From Nocardia aurea (GTDB lineage: Bacteria > Actinomycetota > Actinomycetes > Mycobacteriales > Mycobacteriaceae): a stretch of DNA of 64,000 bases. This document shows positions 25,794-34,662 of the stretch, one piece after another. Every line of letters starts with the position of its first letter. Positions within the stretch are counted from its first letter, which is position 1. Position numbers and translations under genes: made by a program. The notes under the pieces are model-generated. The model ran no database searches, was not told where the DNA came from, and saw only the letters and a list, made by a program, of their open reading frames with translations. Location: the NCBI RefSeq assembly GCF_003123685.1, contig NZ_QCYJ01000103.1, positions 124,001 through 188,000 on the forward strand, written 5' to 3'.

Positions 25794-26780
25794 ATGTTGA
25801 AGACACGCTTCACCGAAGAGTTCGGCGTCGAGCACCCTATCGTCCAGGGCGGCATGATGTGGGTGGGCCGTGCTGAGCTCGCCGCGGCGGTCTCGGAAGC
25901 GGGCGGTCTGGGCATCATCACCGGACTCACCCAGCCGACCCCGGAGGATCTGTCCCGGGAGATCGCGCGGACCCGTGAGATGACCGACAAGCCGTTCGGC
26001 GTGAATCTCACCCTCACGCTGTCGATCAATCCGCCTCCGTACGAGGAGTACCGGCACGCGATCATCGACTCCGGGGTGAAGATCGTCGAGACCGCGGGTT
26101 CCAATCCGCAGGTGCACGTCGAGCATTTCAAGCAGCACGGTGTCAAAGTGATCCACAAATGCACCAGCGTGCGGCACGCTCTCAAGGCACAGAGCCTGGG
26201 CGTCGACGCGTTGAGCATCGATGGCTTCGAGTGCGCGGGCCACCCCGGCGAGGACGACGTCCCTGGATTGGTGCTGATTCCCGCCGCAGCGGACAAGCTG
26301 ACCGTCCCGATCCTGGCCTCCGGTGGCTTCGCGGACGGTCGAGGGCTCGCCGCCGCGCTGGCGTTGGGCGCGGACGGCATCAATATGGGCACCCGATTCA
26401 TGTGCACCGTCGAAAGCCCGATCCATCAGAAGATCAAAGAACAGATCGTCGCGGCGACCGAACTGGACACACAGCTCATCTTCCGACAGCTCCGCAACAC
26501 CATGCGCGCGGCGAAGAACTCGGTGAGCGAAGAGGTGGTCGACATCCTCGCCAAGGGTGGGCAGTTCAAGGATGTGCAGGAACTCGTCGCGGGTACACGC
26601 GGACGCAAGGTCTACGAGAACGGCGATCCCGAGGCCGGTATCTGGACCGTCGGGATGGTGCAGGGCCTCATCAACGACATCCCGACCGCCGGTGAATTGG
26701 TCACCCGGATCGCCGCCGAGGCCGAGACCGTCCTGCGTCGGAACTCGGCACTGATCTCGGATCCGGTCGCGGTCTCCTGA
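25794..26780 (+). CDS. NMO/2-nitropropane dioxygenase-like flavoprotein
   Basis: 328 residues from the ATG at 25794, preceded by TAGGAG. FMN-binding TIM barrel: EHPIVQGGMMWVGRAELAAA, GHPGEDD with the conserved His, and LASGGFADGRGLAAALALGA then GINMGTRFM. Usually annotated nitronate monooxygenase. However, IpdC of the mycobacterial steroid pathway belongs to this superfamily and acts on CoA thioesters, and this gene sits between two crotonases and a hydrolase, so an acyl-CoA oxidoreductase role is at least as likely. A second paralogue is at 36275-37240. Confidence 0.88.
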   Translation: MLKTRFTEEFGVEHPIVQGGMMWVGRAELAAAVSEAGGLGIITGLTQPTPEDLSREIARTREMTDKPFGVNLTLTLSINPPPYEEYRHAIIDSGVKIVETAGSNPQVHVEHFKQHGVKVIHKCTSVRHALKAQSLGVDALSIDGFECAGHPGEDDVPGLVLIPAAADKLTVPILASGGFADGRGLAAALALGADGINMGTRFMCTVESPIHQKIKEQIVAATELDTQLIFRQLRNTMRAAKNSVSEEVVDILAKGGQFKDVQELVAGTRGRKVYENGDPEAGIWTVGMVQGLINDIPTAGELVTRIAAEAETVLRRNSALISDPVAVS

Positions 26781-26782
26781 CG

Positions 26783-27655
26783 GTGTCGGACACAGCTGCG
26801 ATGAGTATCGCTACGACGAATTCGGATTGTTCCGTGGAATTCCGCGGGTTGGGCGGACTGCGGCTGGCGGGGGATTCGTGGGGCCGCGACGGCGACCCCG
26901 TGGTGCTGCTGTTGCACGGAACCGGACAGACTCGGCATTCTTGGAAGCAAACGGGTATCCGCTTGGCTGACCGAGGATTTCGCGTCGTCGCGGTCGACAC
27001 TCGCGGTCACGGCGACAGTGCGTGGGCGCATTCGGCGGCCGAGTACGCGCTGGACACGCTCGCCCGGGATGTGTGCGCGGTGGTCGACGCGATCGGAGAT
27101 CCGGTCACCATCGTCGGAGCAAGCCTCGGTGGACTGACCGGCCTCCAGGCCGCGAGCGAACTCGGCGCCGAGCGAGTTCGCAAACTCGTGCTGGTCGACG
27201 TGGTGCCGCGGTTCGAGAAGGGTAGCGGAAGCCGCAGGATCAGGACCTTCATGGAGGGCAACCCGGACGGCTTCGCCGACCTCGCCGAGGCCGCGGACGC
27301 GATAGCGACGTACCTGCCGCACCGAACGCGACCGCACAGCCAGGAAGGCTTGCGCCGCAATCTGAGGCAGCGTCCGGACGGACGTTGGCGATGGCACTGG
27401 GACCCGCAGTTCCTCCGCAAGCCGGAGCGGGACCTGGAGGCATGGGTACGCGGACTGGAGGCGGTCGCGGCCGACCTGGGAGTGCCGATGCTCGTCGTAC
27501 GAGGCGCGATGTCCGATGTGGTCAGCAGGGACGCCGTCGAGAAGTTCCTGGAGGTGGTGCCGACCGCGCAGTTCGTCGAACTGAGCGGGGCGGGGCATAC
27601 CGCCGCCGGAGATGACAACGACGCGTTCACCCGGGCAGTAGTCGAATTCGTTTGA
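26783..27655 (+). CDS. Alpha/beta-fold hydrolase
   Basis: 290 residues from a GTG two bases after the preceding stop; an ATG at 26801 is an alternative. Oxyanion HG in LLLHGTGQTRHSW, nucleophile Ser in GASLGG (about 115), acid region near VVRGAMSDVVS, and His in GAGHTAAGDDNDAF. The complete Ser-Asp-His set is plausible. Hydrolases of this sort open esters, lactones or 1,3-diketones (C-C bond hydrolysis) in ring catabolism; the exact reaction is not visible. Within the operon 24989-29747. Confidence 0.88.
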   Translation: MSDTAAMSIATTNSDCSVEFRGLGGLRLAGDSWGRDGDPVVLLLHGTGQTRHSWKQTGIRLADRGFRVVAVDTRGHGDSAWAHSAAEYALDTLARDVCAVVDAIGDPVTIVGASLGGLTGLQAASELGAERVRKLVLVDVVPRFEKGSGSRRIRTFMEGNPDGFADLAEAADAIATYLPHRTRPHSQEGLRRNLRQRPDGRWRWHWDPQFLRKPERDLEAWVRGLEAVAADLGVPMLVVRGAMSDVVSRDAVEKFLEVVPTAQFVELSGAGHTAAGDDNDAFTRAVVEFV

Positions 27656-27673
27656 GAATGTGGAGGAGTCCCG

Positions 27674-28444
27674 ATGGGTGAGAAGAACGACGAGATCGAG
27701 CACGAGCCGGTCCTGGTGACTCGCGACGGCCACGTCGCGATTCTGACGTTGAATCGGCCAGATCGACGCAACGCGATCAATCGGGCCATGCGAAAGGCGA
27801 TCAAGCGCGAACTGTGGAAGGCCGACGCCGACGCCGACGTTCGGGTAGTGGTGATCACCGGGGCAGGCACGGCGTTCTCCTCCGGCGTGGACCTGCCCGA
27901 AGCGTTGACGGGTCCACCGCCGCGCACCGAGGGAACCACGCCGACTCAAGCCGTGCGGGCGATCGGCAAGCCGGTGATCGCCGCAGTCAACGGGCCCTGC
28001 TACACCGGAGCATTCGAATTCGCGGTGAACTGCTCGTTCATCATCGCCTCGGAAAATGCTGTCTTCGCTGACACGCACGCCTCGATCGGTCTGCTCAACG
28101 GCTGGGGCGGCAGCGCGATGTTGCCCCGGATCGTCGGCTTGCCCGCCGCGACCCAGATCATTCTCAGCGGTGATCCGATCGATTCGGCGACCGCGCTGCG
28201 CATCGGTCTGGCGAACGAGGTCGTGTCGCACGAGCAGTTGATGGAGCGCACCCTCGCTATCGCCGGGTCGATCGCTGCGAGCCACCCGGTGGCCGTCCAG
28301 CGCATGCTGCGACTGCTCAAAGAGGGCGCGGGCGCTTCGGTCGCGCACGCACTCGGGCTGGAGGCCGAGGCCGCGGCATCGTGGCGGCCGGACGGCAAGG
28401 ATATCGGTGACCGGTTCGACAAGCGCCCGGCCAAGTCGATCTGA
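27674..28444 (+). CDS. Enoyl-CoA hydratase/isomerase
   Basis: 256 residues. GGAGG lies before the ATG. Crotonase motifs: NRPDRRNAIN, TAFSSGVDLPEAL, NGPCYTGAFEFAVNCSFI and FADTHASIGLLNGWGGSAMLP. The Glu of the PE motif is replaced (ADTHA), while the following loop is NGWGG, as in several EchA paralogues of unproved chemistry. It follows the hydrolase by 18 bp and its stop is almost contiguous with the TesB start. Probably hydrates or isomerises an enoyl-CoA of the pathway. Confidence 0.88.
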   Translation: MGEKNDEIEHEPVLVTRDGHVAILTLNRPDRRNAINRAMRKAIKRELWKADADADVRVVVITGAGTAFSSGVDLPEALTGPPPRTEGTTPTQAVRAIGKPVIAAVNGPCYTGAFEFAVNCSFIIASENAVFADTHASIGLLNGWGGSAMLPRIVGLPAATQIILSGDPIDSATALRIGLANEVVSHEQLMERTLAIAGSIAASHPVAVQRMLRLLKEGAGASVAHALGLEAEAAASWRPDGKDIGDRFDKRPAKSI

Positions 28445-28445
28445 G

Positions 28446-29255
28446 ATGCCGGAGCTAGCTGAGCCTGCGTACGCGGACGAATTGCGGACGGTCCCGCTCA
28501 CGGACGTGCTGATGCTGGACCGCATCGACCGCGACCTGTTTCGTTCCGTGCACCGGTTCGAGGTCGATCGCGCGCTGTACGGCGGGCAGGTTCTCGCGCA
28601 GGCGCTACTGGCCTGCGGCGAAACCGTTGATCGGCAACGGCTTCCGCACTCGCTACACGGCTACTTCCTCCGCAAGGGTGACGGTGCTCGCCCGGTGATC
28701 TTTCGGGTCGAGAACGACCGGGACGGCGGGACCTACTCGGCGCGCCGCGTCGTCGCACAGCAGGACGGCGAAGTCATCTTCAGCATGTCGGCGTCTTTTC
28801 GGACACCCGCGGTAGGTGAGGAGCACACTGCCTCGGAGGTAGTTCCGCTGGCTCCGCCGCAGCGATGCCCGGCCGTCACGCCGGATCCGGAACTGGCGCT
28901 GCAGGTCCGGGTCCAGGACTGGTCCGGTCCGGAGAAGTTCTTTCCGGCGAGGTTCTGGGTGCGACCCAATTGCCCACTGCCACAGAATGATTCGCTTCTC
29001 CATGCGGCAGCGATCGCCTACATGTCGGACTTCTCGACGGGACTGCGACGCACTGTCGGCAGCGAGGTTCTCGGACCGAGCATCGATCACTCGTTGTGGT
29101 TCCATCACCTGCCGCGCTGGGACGACTGGATCTTCGTCGACCTCGGGAGGGGGGTGTCGGCGGGCAAACGTGGCTGGTATTCGGGAACTGTCGTCGACGG
29201 CAGCCGGATCGTGGCGAGCCTGGCACAGGAAATGGTCTACAGCGACCGCCGCTGA
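28446..29255 (+). CDS. Acyl-CoA thioesterase II (TesB-like)
   Basis: 269 residues from the ATG at 28446, directly after the preceding stop. Double-hotdog TesB family: FRSVHRFEVDRALYGGQVLAQAL, SLHGYFLRKGD, GGTYSARRVVAQQDGEVIF in the first hotdog; ARFWVRPNCPLPQND, AAIAYMSDF, SIDHSLWFHH in the second, with the catalytic Asp in YMSDFS, and a Thr/Gln pair expected nearby. Hydrolyses medium or long acyl-CoAs to the free acid and CoA. Probably overflow relief for the acyl-CoA intermediates of the operon. Confidence 0.92.
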   Translation: MPELAEPAYADELRTVPLTDVLMLDRIDRDLFRSVHRFEVDRALYGGQVLAQALLACGETVDRQRLPHSLHGYFLRKGDGARPVIFRVENDRDGGTYSARRVVAQQDGEVIFSMSASFRTPAVGEEHTASEVVPLAPPQRCPAVTPDPELALQVRVQDWSGPEKFFPARFWVRPNCPLPQNDSLLHAAAIAYMSDFSTGLRRTVGSEVLGPSIDHSLWFHHLPRWDDWIFVDLGRGVSAGKRGWYSGTVVDGSRIVASLAQEMVYSDRR

Positions 29256-29315
29256 TATGGCCGGGGCCAGCTTTCGATCGTCCGCACCGAACACCATCGG
29301 ACAGGAAGTTTCTGC

Positions 29316-29747
29316 TTGACCGATTCTCTGTCGCTCGAGTCGTATCCCTGTCATCGCGAGATCAGTCTGATATTCGCTGACATCGACGCCTACGATCACG
29401 TGAACAACGTCGCGATCACGCGATTCTTCGAAGAAGGACGTGTCAGCCTGCATCGGCTGATCGACGAGTCGCTGTCCGATGGCGTGTCGCGGCGGACCGT
29501 TCTGGTCCATCTCGAGATCGATTACCTCGCGGAGGTGAACTACCCGGGCGAGGTTCGGCTCGGCATCGGAGTGCAACGAATCGGTCGGTCCTCGATCGAG
29601 TTCCGTGCCGGGCTCTTCCAGGAAGGCGTGAAGGTCGCGGCGTCCTGCTCGGTCGATGTCAACACCGCCGACGGCTGCTCCGGCTCGGTCGAACCGAGCG
29701 AGGAATATCGGGCCGCGGCGCGCGAACTGCTTCTGCCCGGCGTCTGA
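29316..29747 (+). CDS. 4HBT-type acyl-CoA thioesterase
   Basis: 143 residues from a TTG at 29316 (upstream CAGGAAG). Single hotdog domain of the YbgC/FcbC kind: ISLIFADIDAYDHVNNVAITRFFEEGR carries the Asp-x-x-x-H-x-x-N active-site string (D near 24, H near 28, N near 30). It cleaves short or aromatic acyl-CoAs. Third thioesterase of the region. It ends the operon; a rho-independent terminator follows 12 bp after the stop. Confidence 0.88.
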   Translation: MTDSLSLESYPCHREISLIFADIDAYDHVNNVAITRFFEEGRVSLHRLIDESLSDGVSRRTVLVHLEIDYLAEVNYPGEVRLGIGVQRIGRSSIEFRAGLFQEGVKVAASCSVDVNTADGCSGSVEPSEEYRAAARELLLPGV

Positions 29748-29759
29748 GAGTGCGGGGTA

Positions 29760-29804
29760 CCGATGGGTGGCGCGGCGGCAACGCTGCGCCACCCATCGGT
29801 TTTT
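29760..29804 (+). terminator. Rho-independent terminator
   Basis: CCGATGGGTGGCGC and its exact complement form a 14-bp stem with a 12-nt loop, followed by TTTTT. It lies just after the thioesterase stop and ends the 24989-29747 operon. Confidence 0.88.
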
Positions 29805-29846
29805 CGTTGGTACTTCCGATCTCGGTCACCTGGCTGTAATCTATCA

Positions 29847-29860
29847 CTAAGTTAACCTAG
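29847..29860. promoter_or_regulatory. Candidate operator upstream of the fused acyl-CoA dehydrogenase
   Basis: CTAAGTTAACCTAG, within ACTAAGTTAACCTAGT (near-palindromic about GTTAAC), 30 bp before the GTG start. Same family as 9590 and 13988. Confidence 0.6.
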
Positions 29861-29890
29861 TAATTATTGAGGAATGATGGAGGAGGCGCG

Positions 29891-32191
29891 GTGCAGGGAT
29901 CGATGACGGAGTCGCCGGAGGGTCCGATCGGGACGGGCGACTGGCGCGCTCGATTGACCGCCCTGCTCGACGCCTACGCGACTCGGCCACGGCCGAAGAC
30001 TCCGAAGGAGCGTGCTGCGGCCGCGCGGGCCTGGCAGTCGGAGCTGGTCGACGCCGGACTAGCGGCACCGGGTTGGCCGACGGCTGTCGGCGGTCTCGAT
30101 CTCGGTCTGGAGGATCAGCTCGACTACTACCGGATGACCAGCGCCGCCGGTGTGCCGAAGCACCCGCACCCGATCGCCTTCATCGTCGCGCCCACACTGA
30201 TCGTCTACGGCACCGAAGCCCAGAAGAAGCGCTTCCTCGAGCCGCTGTTGCGGGCCGATGAGATCTGGTGCCAGGGCTTCTCCGAACCCGGCGCGGGAAG
30301 TGACCTCGCTTCGCTGTCGACCAGGGCGGTTCGCGACGGCGAGAACTACCGCGTCACCGGCCAGAAGATCTGGACCACCCAGGCAACAGCGGCCGACTGG
30401 ATGTTCGCGCTGGTGCGCACCGGTCCGGCCGGCCGCGGAACAGCGGGAATCAGCTACCTGCTGATCCCGATGAACTCGCCCGGCATCGACGTTCGCCCGC
30501 TCGCGGATGCCTCCGGTGGGCACCACTTCGCCGAAGTCTTCTTCGATGACGTCGTGGTGGCCGCGGAGAACCTGGTGGGTGAGGAGGGCAAGGGCTGGTC
30601 GGTGATGCGCACCTCCCTCGGCCACGAACGAGCGACAGCTTTCCTCGCCGACGAATTCCGCTACCGCGGGCTGGTCGACAAGGTGTTCTCCCTCGCGATC
30701 GCCCAGGGCTACGCCGATGACGCCCTGGTGCGTCAGGAACTCGCCGCCGTGGAGACCGGAGTGCGAGCCATCGCGGCCAACAGTGCGCGTGCGCTCGACG
30801 CCGTACTGCGCGAAGCGGATCCGGGCGGCGTCGCCTCGGTCAACCGATTGGTCAAGTCGGAGTTCGAACAGCAACTGCATCGGCTGGCCCAGCGCCTGAC
30901 CGGAGCGGGCGCGGCCCTGGGCAACCGGTCCCCGGGCGCGGTCGACGGCGGCCGATGGACGTACGGCTACTTCATGACCCGGGCCTCGACCATCGGCGCC
31001 GGTACCGCGGAGATACAGCGCAACGCCATCGCCGAGCAGGTTCTCGGGCTGCCGTCACACCGCGGCGAGGGCACTCGTCCGGCGCCGGTCGCGCCGGGCC
31101 GCCCGCTGACCGAGCCGCAGGAGGACGAGGCCGCGTTGCGTGAGGTTCTCGCCAAGGCGCTGGCGTCCTATACCAGCACCGATCGGCTGCTGTCCTGGGC
31201 ACGCGAGACCGCCGACTACGATAAAGGGCTCTGGAACGAACTGGTCAGATTCGGGCTGCCCGGTCTCGCGGTTCCCGAGGAACTCGGTGGGGGCGGTGCG
31301 AGCCTGCGATTGCTCGCGGTCGCTGTCGAAGAGGCTGGTTACGCGGTTGCCCCGGTACCGCTCGTTCCGACACTCATCGCGCTCGAAGTGCTGCGGCAGG
31401 CATCCGCGGTCGAGGCTGTCCGCGCGGTGTGCGACGGAGCCACCGCGGCGTTCGTCGTCCCGGTCGATGACAACGGCTGGGCTATCGACGGCCCGTTGCC
31501 GGCCTTGGAGGGTGCCCGGCTGTCGGGGTCGGTAGAACGGGTGTCGGGTGCGCCGGTCGCCGATCGACTGGTCGTCCTCGCCCGTGAGGCGACCACCGGC
31601 GAACTCGTTCTCGGCATCGTGAATCCCATCCACGCCGAGGTCGCCCCGCAGGAATCGGTGGACGTCACCGCCACGATCGGGATTGTCGTGCTCGACGGGG
31701 TCGAGCCCGAGATCATCGCTCGTGGAGCGGAGGTGACCCGGATCCTCGACGCCGCTCGGCGAGTCGCGCAGGTGGTAGTCGCCGCGGATTCGGTCGGCGT
31801 CGCGAACCGGGCGCTGGCTCTGGCCGTCGATTGGGCCGGCCAGCGCGAGCAGTTCGGTCACCTGATCGGCTCGTACCAGGCCGTCTCGCATCGCTGCGCC
31901 GACATGTTGGTCGCCGCGGAGGGGGCGCGCGGGCAGGTGTTGTCCGCAGCGGAACACGAGGTGAACGACAGCGAGGCACGGCTCGCCGCGGACATCGCCG
32001 CGGCCGCCGCGATGGACAGCGCGGTCTCGGTGGCCGAGGGCTGCGTTCAGATTCACGGCGGCATCGGTTTCACCTGGGAACACCCCGCGCACCTGCTGTT
32101 GCGCCGCGGCATCGCCAACCAGGTCGCGCTCGGCCGACCGGAGAATCTGCGCGACCGCGCCGCGGGCACAGTACTTGCCCGGCTGAGCTGA
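29891..32191 (+). CDS. Two-domain (fused) acyl-CoA dehydrogenase
   Basis: 766 residues, about twice the normal ACAD. Start chosen at the GTG preceded by GGAGGAG; the frame is open from a TTG at 29867. Domain 1 (about 10-390): CQGFSEPGAGSDLASLSTR, RVTGQKIWTTQA, and terminal STIGAGTAEIQRNAIAEQVLGL. Domain 2 (about 410-766): LWNELVRFGLPGLAVPEELGG, DWAGQREQFGHLIGSYQAVSHRCADM and CVQIHGGIGFTWEHPAHLLL. Domain 1 looks like an alpha chain and domain 2 like the short beta chain, so it is a one-polypeptide version of the heteromeric actinobacterial ACADs. First gene of the operon reaching 37240 or beyond. Confidence 0.92.
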   Translation: MQGSMTESPEGPIGTGDWRARLTALLDAYATRPRPKTPKERAAAARAWQSELVDAGLAAPGWPTAVGGLDLGLEDQLDYYRMTSAAGVPKHPHPIAFIVAPTLIVYGTEAQKKRFLEPLLRADEIWCQGFSEPGAGSDLASLSTRAVRDGENYRVTGQKIWTTQATAADWMFALVRTGPAGRGTAGISYLLIPMNSPGIDVRPLADASGGHHFAEVFFDDVVVAAENLVGEEGKGWSVMRTSLGHERATAFLADEFRYRGLVDKVFSLAIAQGYADDALVRQELAAVETGVRAIAANSARALDAVLREADPGGVASVNRLVKSEFEQQLHRLAQRLTGAGAALGNRSPGAVDGGRWTYGYFMTRASTIGAGTAEIQRNAIAEQVLGLPSHRGEGTRPAPVAPGRPLTEPQEDEAALREVLAKALASYTSTDRLLSWARETADYDKGLWNELVRFGLPGLAVPEELGGGGASLRLLAVAVEEAGYAVAPVPLVPTLIALEVLRQASAVEAVRAVCDGATAAFVVPVDDNGWAIDGPLPALEGARLSGSVERVSGAPVADRLVVLAREATTGELVLGIVNPIHAEVAPQESVDVTATIGIVVLDGVEPEIIARGAEVTRILDAARRVAQVVVAADSVGVANRALALAVDWAGQREQFGHLIGSYQAVSHRCADMLVAAEGARGQVLSAAEHEVNDSEARLAADIAAAAAMDSAVSVAEGCVQIHGGIGFTWEHPAHLLLRRGIANQVALGRPENLRDRAAGTVLARLS

Positions 32192-32213
32192 TACCGCCCG
32201 AAATGGAGATCTC

Positions 32214-32744
32214 ATGACCCCGATCGACATGGGTCTGGCGCTGCTACGTGTCGGCGCGGGACTGACGATGGCTGCCCACGGATACGGAAAGCTGTTCCGC
32301 GGTGGACGAATTCCCGGAACCGCGCGTTGGTTCGACAGTATCGGTATGCGTCCGGGCCGACTACAGGCATGGCTTGCGGCTTGCACCGAGATCGGTGCCG
32401 GAATCCTGTTCGCGCTCGGTCTGCTCACTCCGTTCGCCGCCGCCGCGTTCGTGTCACTGATGGCGGTGGCCACGTGGACGGTACACCGAGACCACGGCTT
32501 CTTCATCGCCTCGAACGGGTGGGAGTACAACGCGAACCTCGCGATCTGCGCCGTATCGGTCGCCATCGCCGGGGCGGGGCGAATAAGTCTGGACTGGGCG
32601 ATCTTCGGGAAGAACATCCTCATCGGGTGGTCGGGATTCGGGCTGTCCGCCGGGCTCGGCCTGGTGGCGGCGACGGCATTGCTGGGTGTGTGCTACCGGC
32701 CGGTGCGCATACGGGCCGCCTCGAACGAGGGATCGGCGTTATGA
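32214..32744 (+). CDS. DoxX-family membrane protein
   Basis: 176 residues with four hydrophobic segments (about 5-25, 55-80, 82-105, 118-165 in two parts). N-terminal GLALLRVGAGLTMAAHGYGKLFRGGR and the GAGILFALGLLTPFAAAAFV stretch are DoxX/SURF4-like. Such proteins appear beside oxidoreductase genes, sometimes as membrane partners of thiol or quinone redox enzymes; the role here is not known. It starts 22 bp after the fused dehydrogenase and overlaps the next gene by ATGA. A second DoxX-like protein is at 50551. Confidence 0.85.
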   Translation: MTPIDMGLALLRVGAGLTMAAHGYGKLFRGGRIPGTARWFDSIGMRPGRLQAWLAACTEIGAGILFALGLLTPFAAAAFVSLMAVATWTVHRDHGFFIASNGWEYNANLAICAVSVAIAGAGRISLDWAIFGKNILIGWSGFGLSAGLGLVAATALLGVCYRPVRIRAASNEGSAL

Positions 32745-33610
32745 ACCACGCCGAAGTGTCCCCCGGCGAGGACACGCGTGATCCCATCGCGATCCGAGAA
32801 GCCGCCGTTCGTGAATCGGTCGAGAGCGTCGTCCTCACCGAACTGCATGGCGCTGTCCTGGTGATAACGATCAATCGCCCGCAGGTTCGCAATGCCGTCG
32901 ATTCAGCGGTCGCCGAAGGCATCGGTGATGCTTTGGAATACGCGCGAGATGACCCCGCTGTGCAGGCTGTCGTGGTGACCGGTTCGAATGGTTCCTGCTT
33001 CTGCAGTGGAGGAGACCTCACCGCGATGGCCGACGGTCGCGGAATCGAACCCGCCGATCCTGCCAAGCGCGGCTGGGGATTCGGTGGGATCTGCGAGCAT
33101 CCGATCGACAAGCCGGTCGTGGCCGCGGTCAACGGCCACGCGATCGGGGGCGGCGCTGAGATCGCGATGGCCTGTGACCTTGTGGTCGCGGTGGAATCCG
33201 CGGAGTTCTCCCTGCCGGAAGTGCGCAACGGATATATCGCCTCCGGCGGAGGAGTGGTGTGGCTATCGCGATGGGTGCCGAGAACAGTCGCGATGGAGAT
33301 CCTGCTTCTCGGTCGACGATTCAGTGCAACGCAAGCCGAGAAGTGGGGGTTGGTCAATCGGGTAGTGCCCGATGGGCAAGCCCTCGCGACGGCGATCGAG
33401 TTGGCGCAGGCGATTGCCACGAATGCACCACTGGCGGTGCGGGCCAACAAACGCTTGGTCGCCGGACTGGTCGACTCACGGTTCGTCAACGCCGAGGACG
33501 ACTGGGCGCGTTGCCACGCTGAGCACCAGCGTATTCACCAGACCGAGGACGCCAAGGAAGGGCCGCGCGCGTTCGTGGAAAAGCGCGCACCCGTGTGGAA
33601 GGGACGATAG
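32741..33610 (+). CDS. Enoyl-CoA hydratase
   Basis: 289 residues, with a start overlapping the DoxX stop. A 40-residue N-terminal extension precedes the crotonase fold. Motifs: NRPQVRNAVDSAV, SCFCSGGDLTAMADGRG, NGHAIGGGAEIAMACDLV, FSLPEVRNGYIASGGGVVWL and the trailer EGPRAFVEKRAPVWKGR. It is closely related to the hydratase at 17994 (same LPEVK/R and ending), so the two are likely paralogues with similar chemistry. The next gene begins 2 bp later. Confidence 0.92.
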   Translation: MNHAEVSPGEDTRDPIAIREAAVRESVESVVLTELHGAVLVITINRPQVRNAVDSAVAEGIGDALEYARDDPAVQAVVVTGSNGSCFCSGGDLTAMADGRGIEPADPAKRGWGFGGICEHPIDKPVVAAVNGHAIGGGAEIAMACDLVVAVESAEFSLPEVRNGYIASGGGVVWLSRWVPRTVAMEILLLGRRFSATQAEKWGLVNRVVPDGQALATAIELAQAIATNAPLAVRANKRLVAGLVDSRFVNAEDDWARCHAEHQRIHQTEDAKEGPRAFVEKRAPVWKGR

Positions 33611-33612
33611 GT

Positions 33613-34662
33613 ATGGAGTTCAAGCATCTCGGGCGCAGCGGAGTGACCGTCTCGCGCCTGTGCCTCGGCGCGATGTCGTTTGGAGCGCTCGGCAACACCG
33701 ACCACGACGATTGCCGGAAAATCATTGACCGAGCGTTGGACGCCGGCATCAATTTCATAGACACCGCCGACGTGTACTCCCGCGGCGAGTCCGAGGAGAT
33801 CGTCGGCAAGGCGATCGCGGGCAGACGCGACGACGTGGTGGTCGCGACCAAGTTCTTCAATCCCATGAGTCGCGATGCCAACCATCGCGGGGCGTCACGC
33901 CGCTGGATCGTACGGGCCTGTGAGGACAGCCTGCGCCGCCTGGGCACCGACTACATCGACCTGTACCAGGTGCACCGGCTCGACGAGGCCACCGATCTCG
34001 ATGACACACTCGGCGCACTTTCGGACCTGGTCCGTGACGGCAAGGTACGGATGGTCGGCACATCGACGTTTCCCGCGGAGGCGATCGTCGAAACACAGTG
34101 GGTGGCAGCCGATCGCGGGCATGTCAAACCGCGCTGCGAACAGCCGCCGTACTCGATCTTCGTGCGCGGCGCCGAGGGCGATGTGTTTCCCACCTGCCAG
34201 CGATATGGCATGGGCGCGATCGTCTGGAGTCCGTTGAACGGCGGTTGGCTCACCGGAAAGTATCGCAACGACAACGCGGGCGGCGACGCGGCACGTTTCA
34301 GTCGTCTCGGTCGCGGGGCGTGGCGGCTCGACTCCGACGGCGCGCAACGCAAACTCGAACTGTTGGACCGCCTCGACGGCATCGCAACCGAAGCGGGCAC
34401 GGACCTGATCACCCTGGCGCTCGGATTCACGCTCGCGCATCCCGCGGTGACCTCGACCATCATCGGTCCGCGCACGATGGACCAACTCGAGAGCCAGTTG
34501 AAGGTCATCGATACCGTATTGACCGACGAGGTGCTCGACCTCATCGATGACGTGGTCGCTCCAGGCACGACGATCGCCCGCGCCGACCTGGTCTACGAAC
34601 CCCGCGCGTTGCGGCACAAGCACTTGCGGCGGTCTCCCCGCCTGAACGAGGCCAACGTGTGA
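33613..34662 (+). CDS. Aldo/keto reductase
   Basis: 349 residues from the ATG at 33613. AKR barrel: MEFKHLGRSGVTVSRLCLGAM, INFIDTADVYSRGESEEIVG with catalytic Asp and Tyr, VVVATKFFNP with the Lys, and YIDLYQVHRLDEATDLD with the His; TSTIIGPRTMDQLESQL is the NADPH-site end. All four catalytic residues are visible. Probably reduces a ketone or aldehyde intermediate with NADPH. Tightly coupled to its neighbours: 2 bp after the hydratase, stop overlapping the next start. Confidence 0.92.
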   Translation: MEFKHLGRSGVTVSRLCLGAMSFGALGNTDHDDCRKIIDRALDAGINFIDTADVYSRGESEEIVGKAIAGRRDDVVVATKFFNPMSRDANHRGASRRWIVRACEDSLRRLGTDYIDLYQVHRLDEATDLDDTLGALSDLVRDGKVRMVGTSTFPAEAIVETQWVAADRGHVKPRCEQPPYSIFVRGAEGDVFPTCQRYGMGAIVWSPLNGGWLTGKYRNDNAGGDAARFSRLGRGAWRLDSDGAQRKLELLDRLDGIATEAGTDLITLALGFTLAHPAVTSTIIGPRTMDQLESQLKVIDTVLTDEVLDLIDDVVAPGTTIARADLVYEPRALRHKHLRRSPRLNEANV

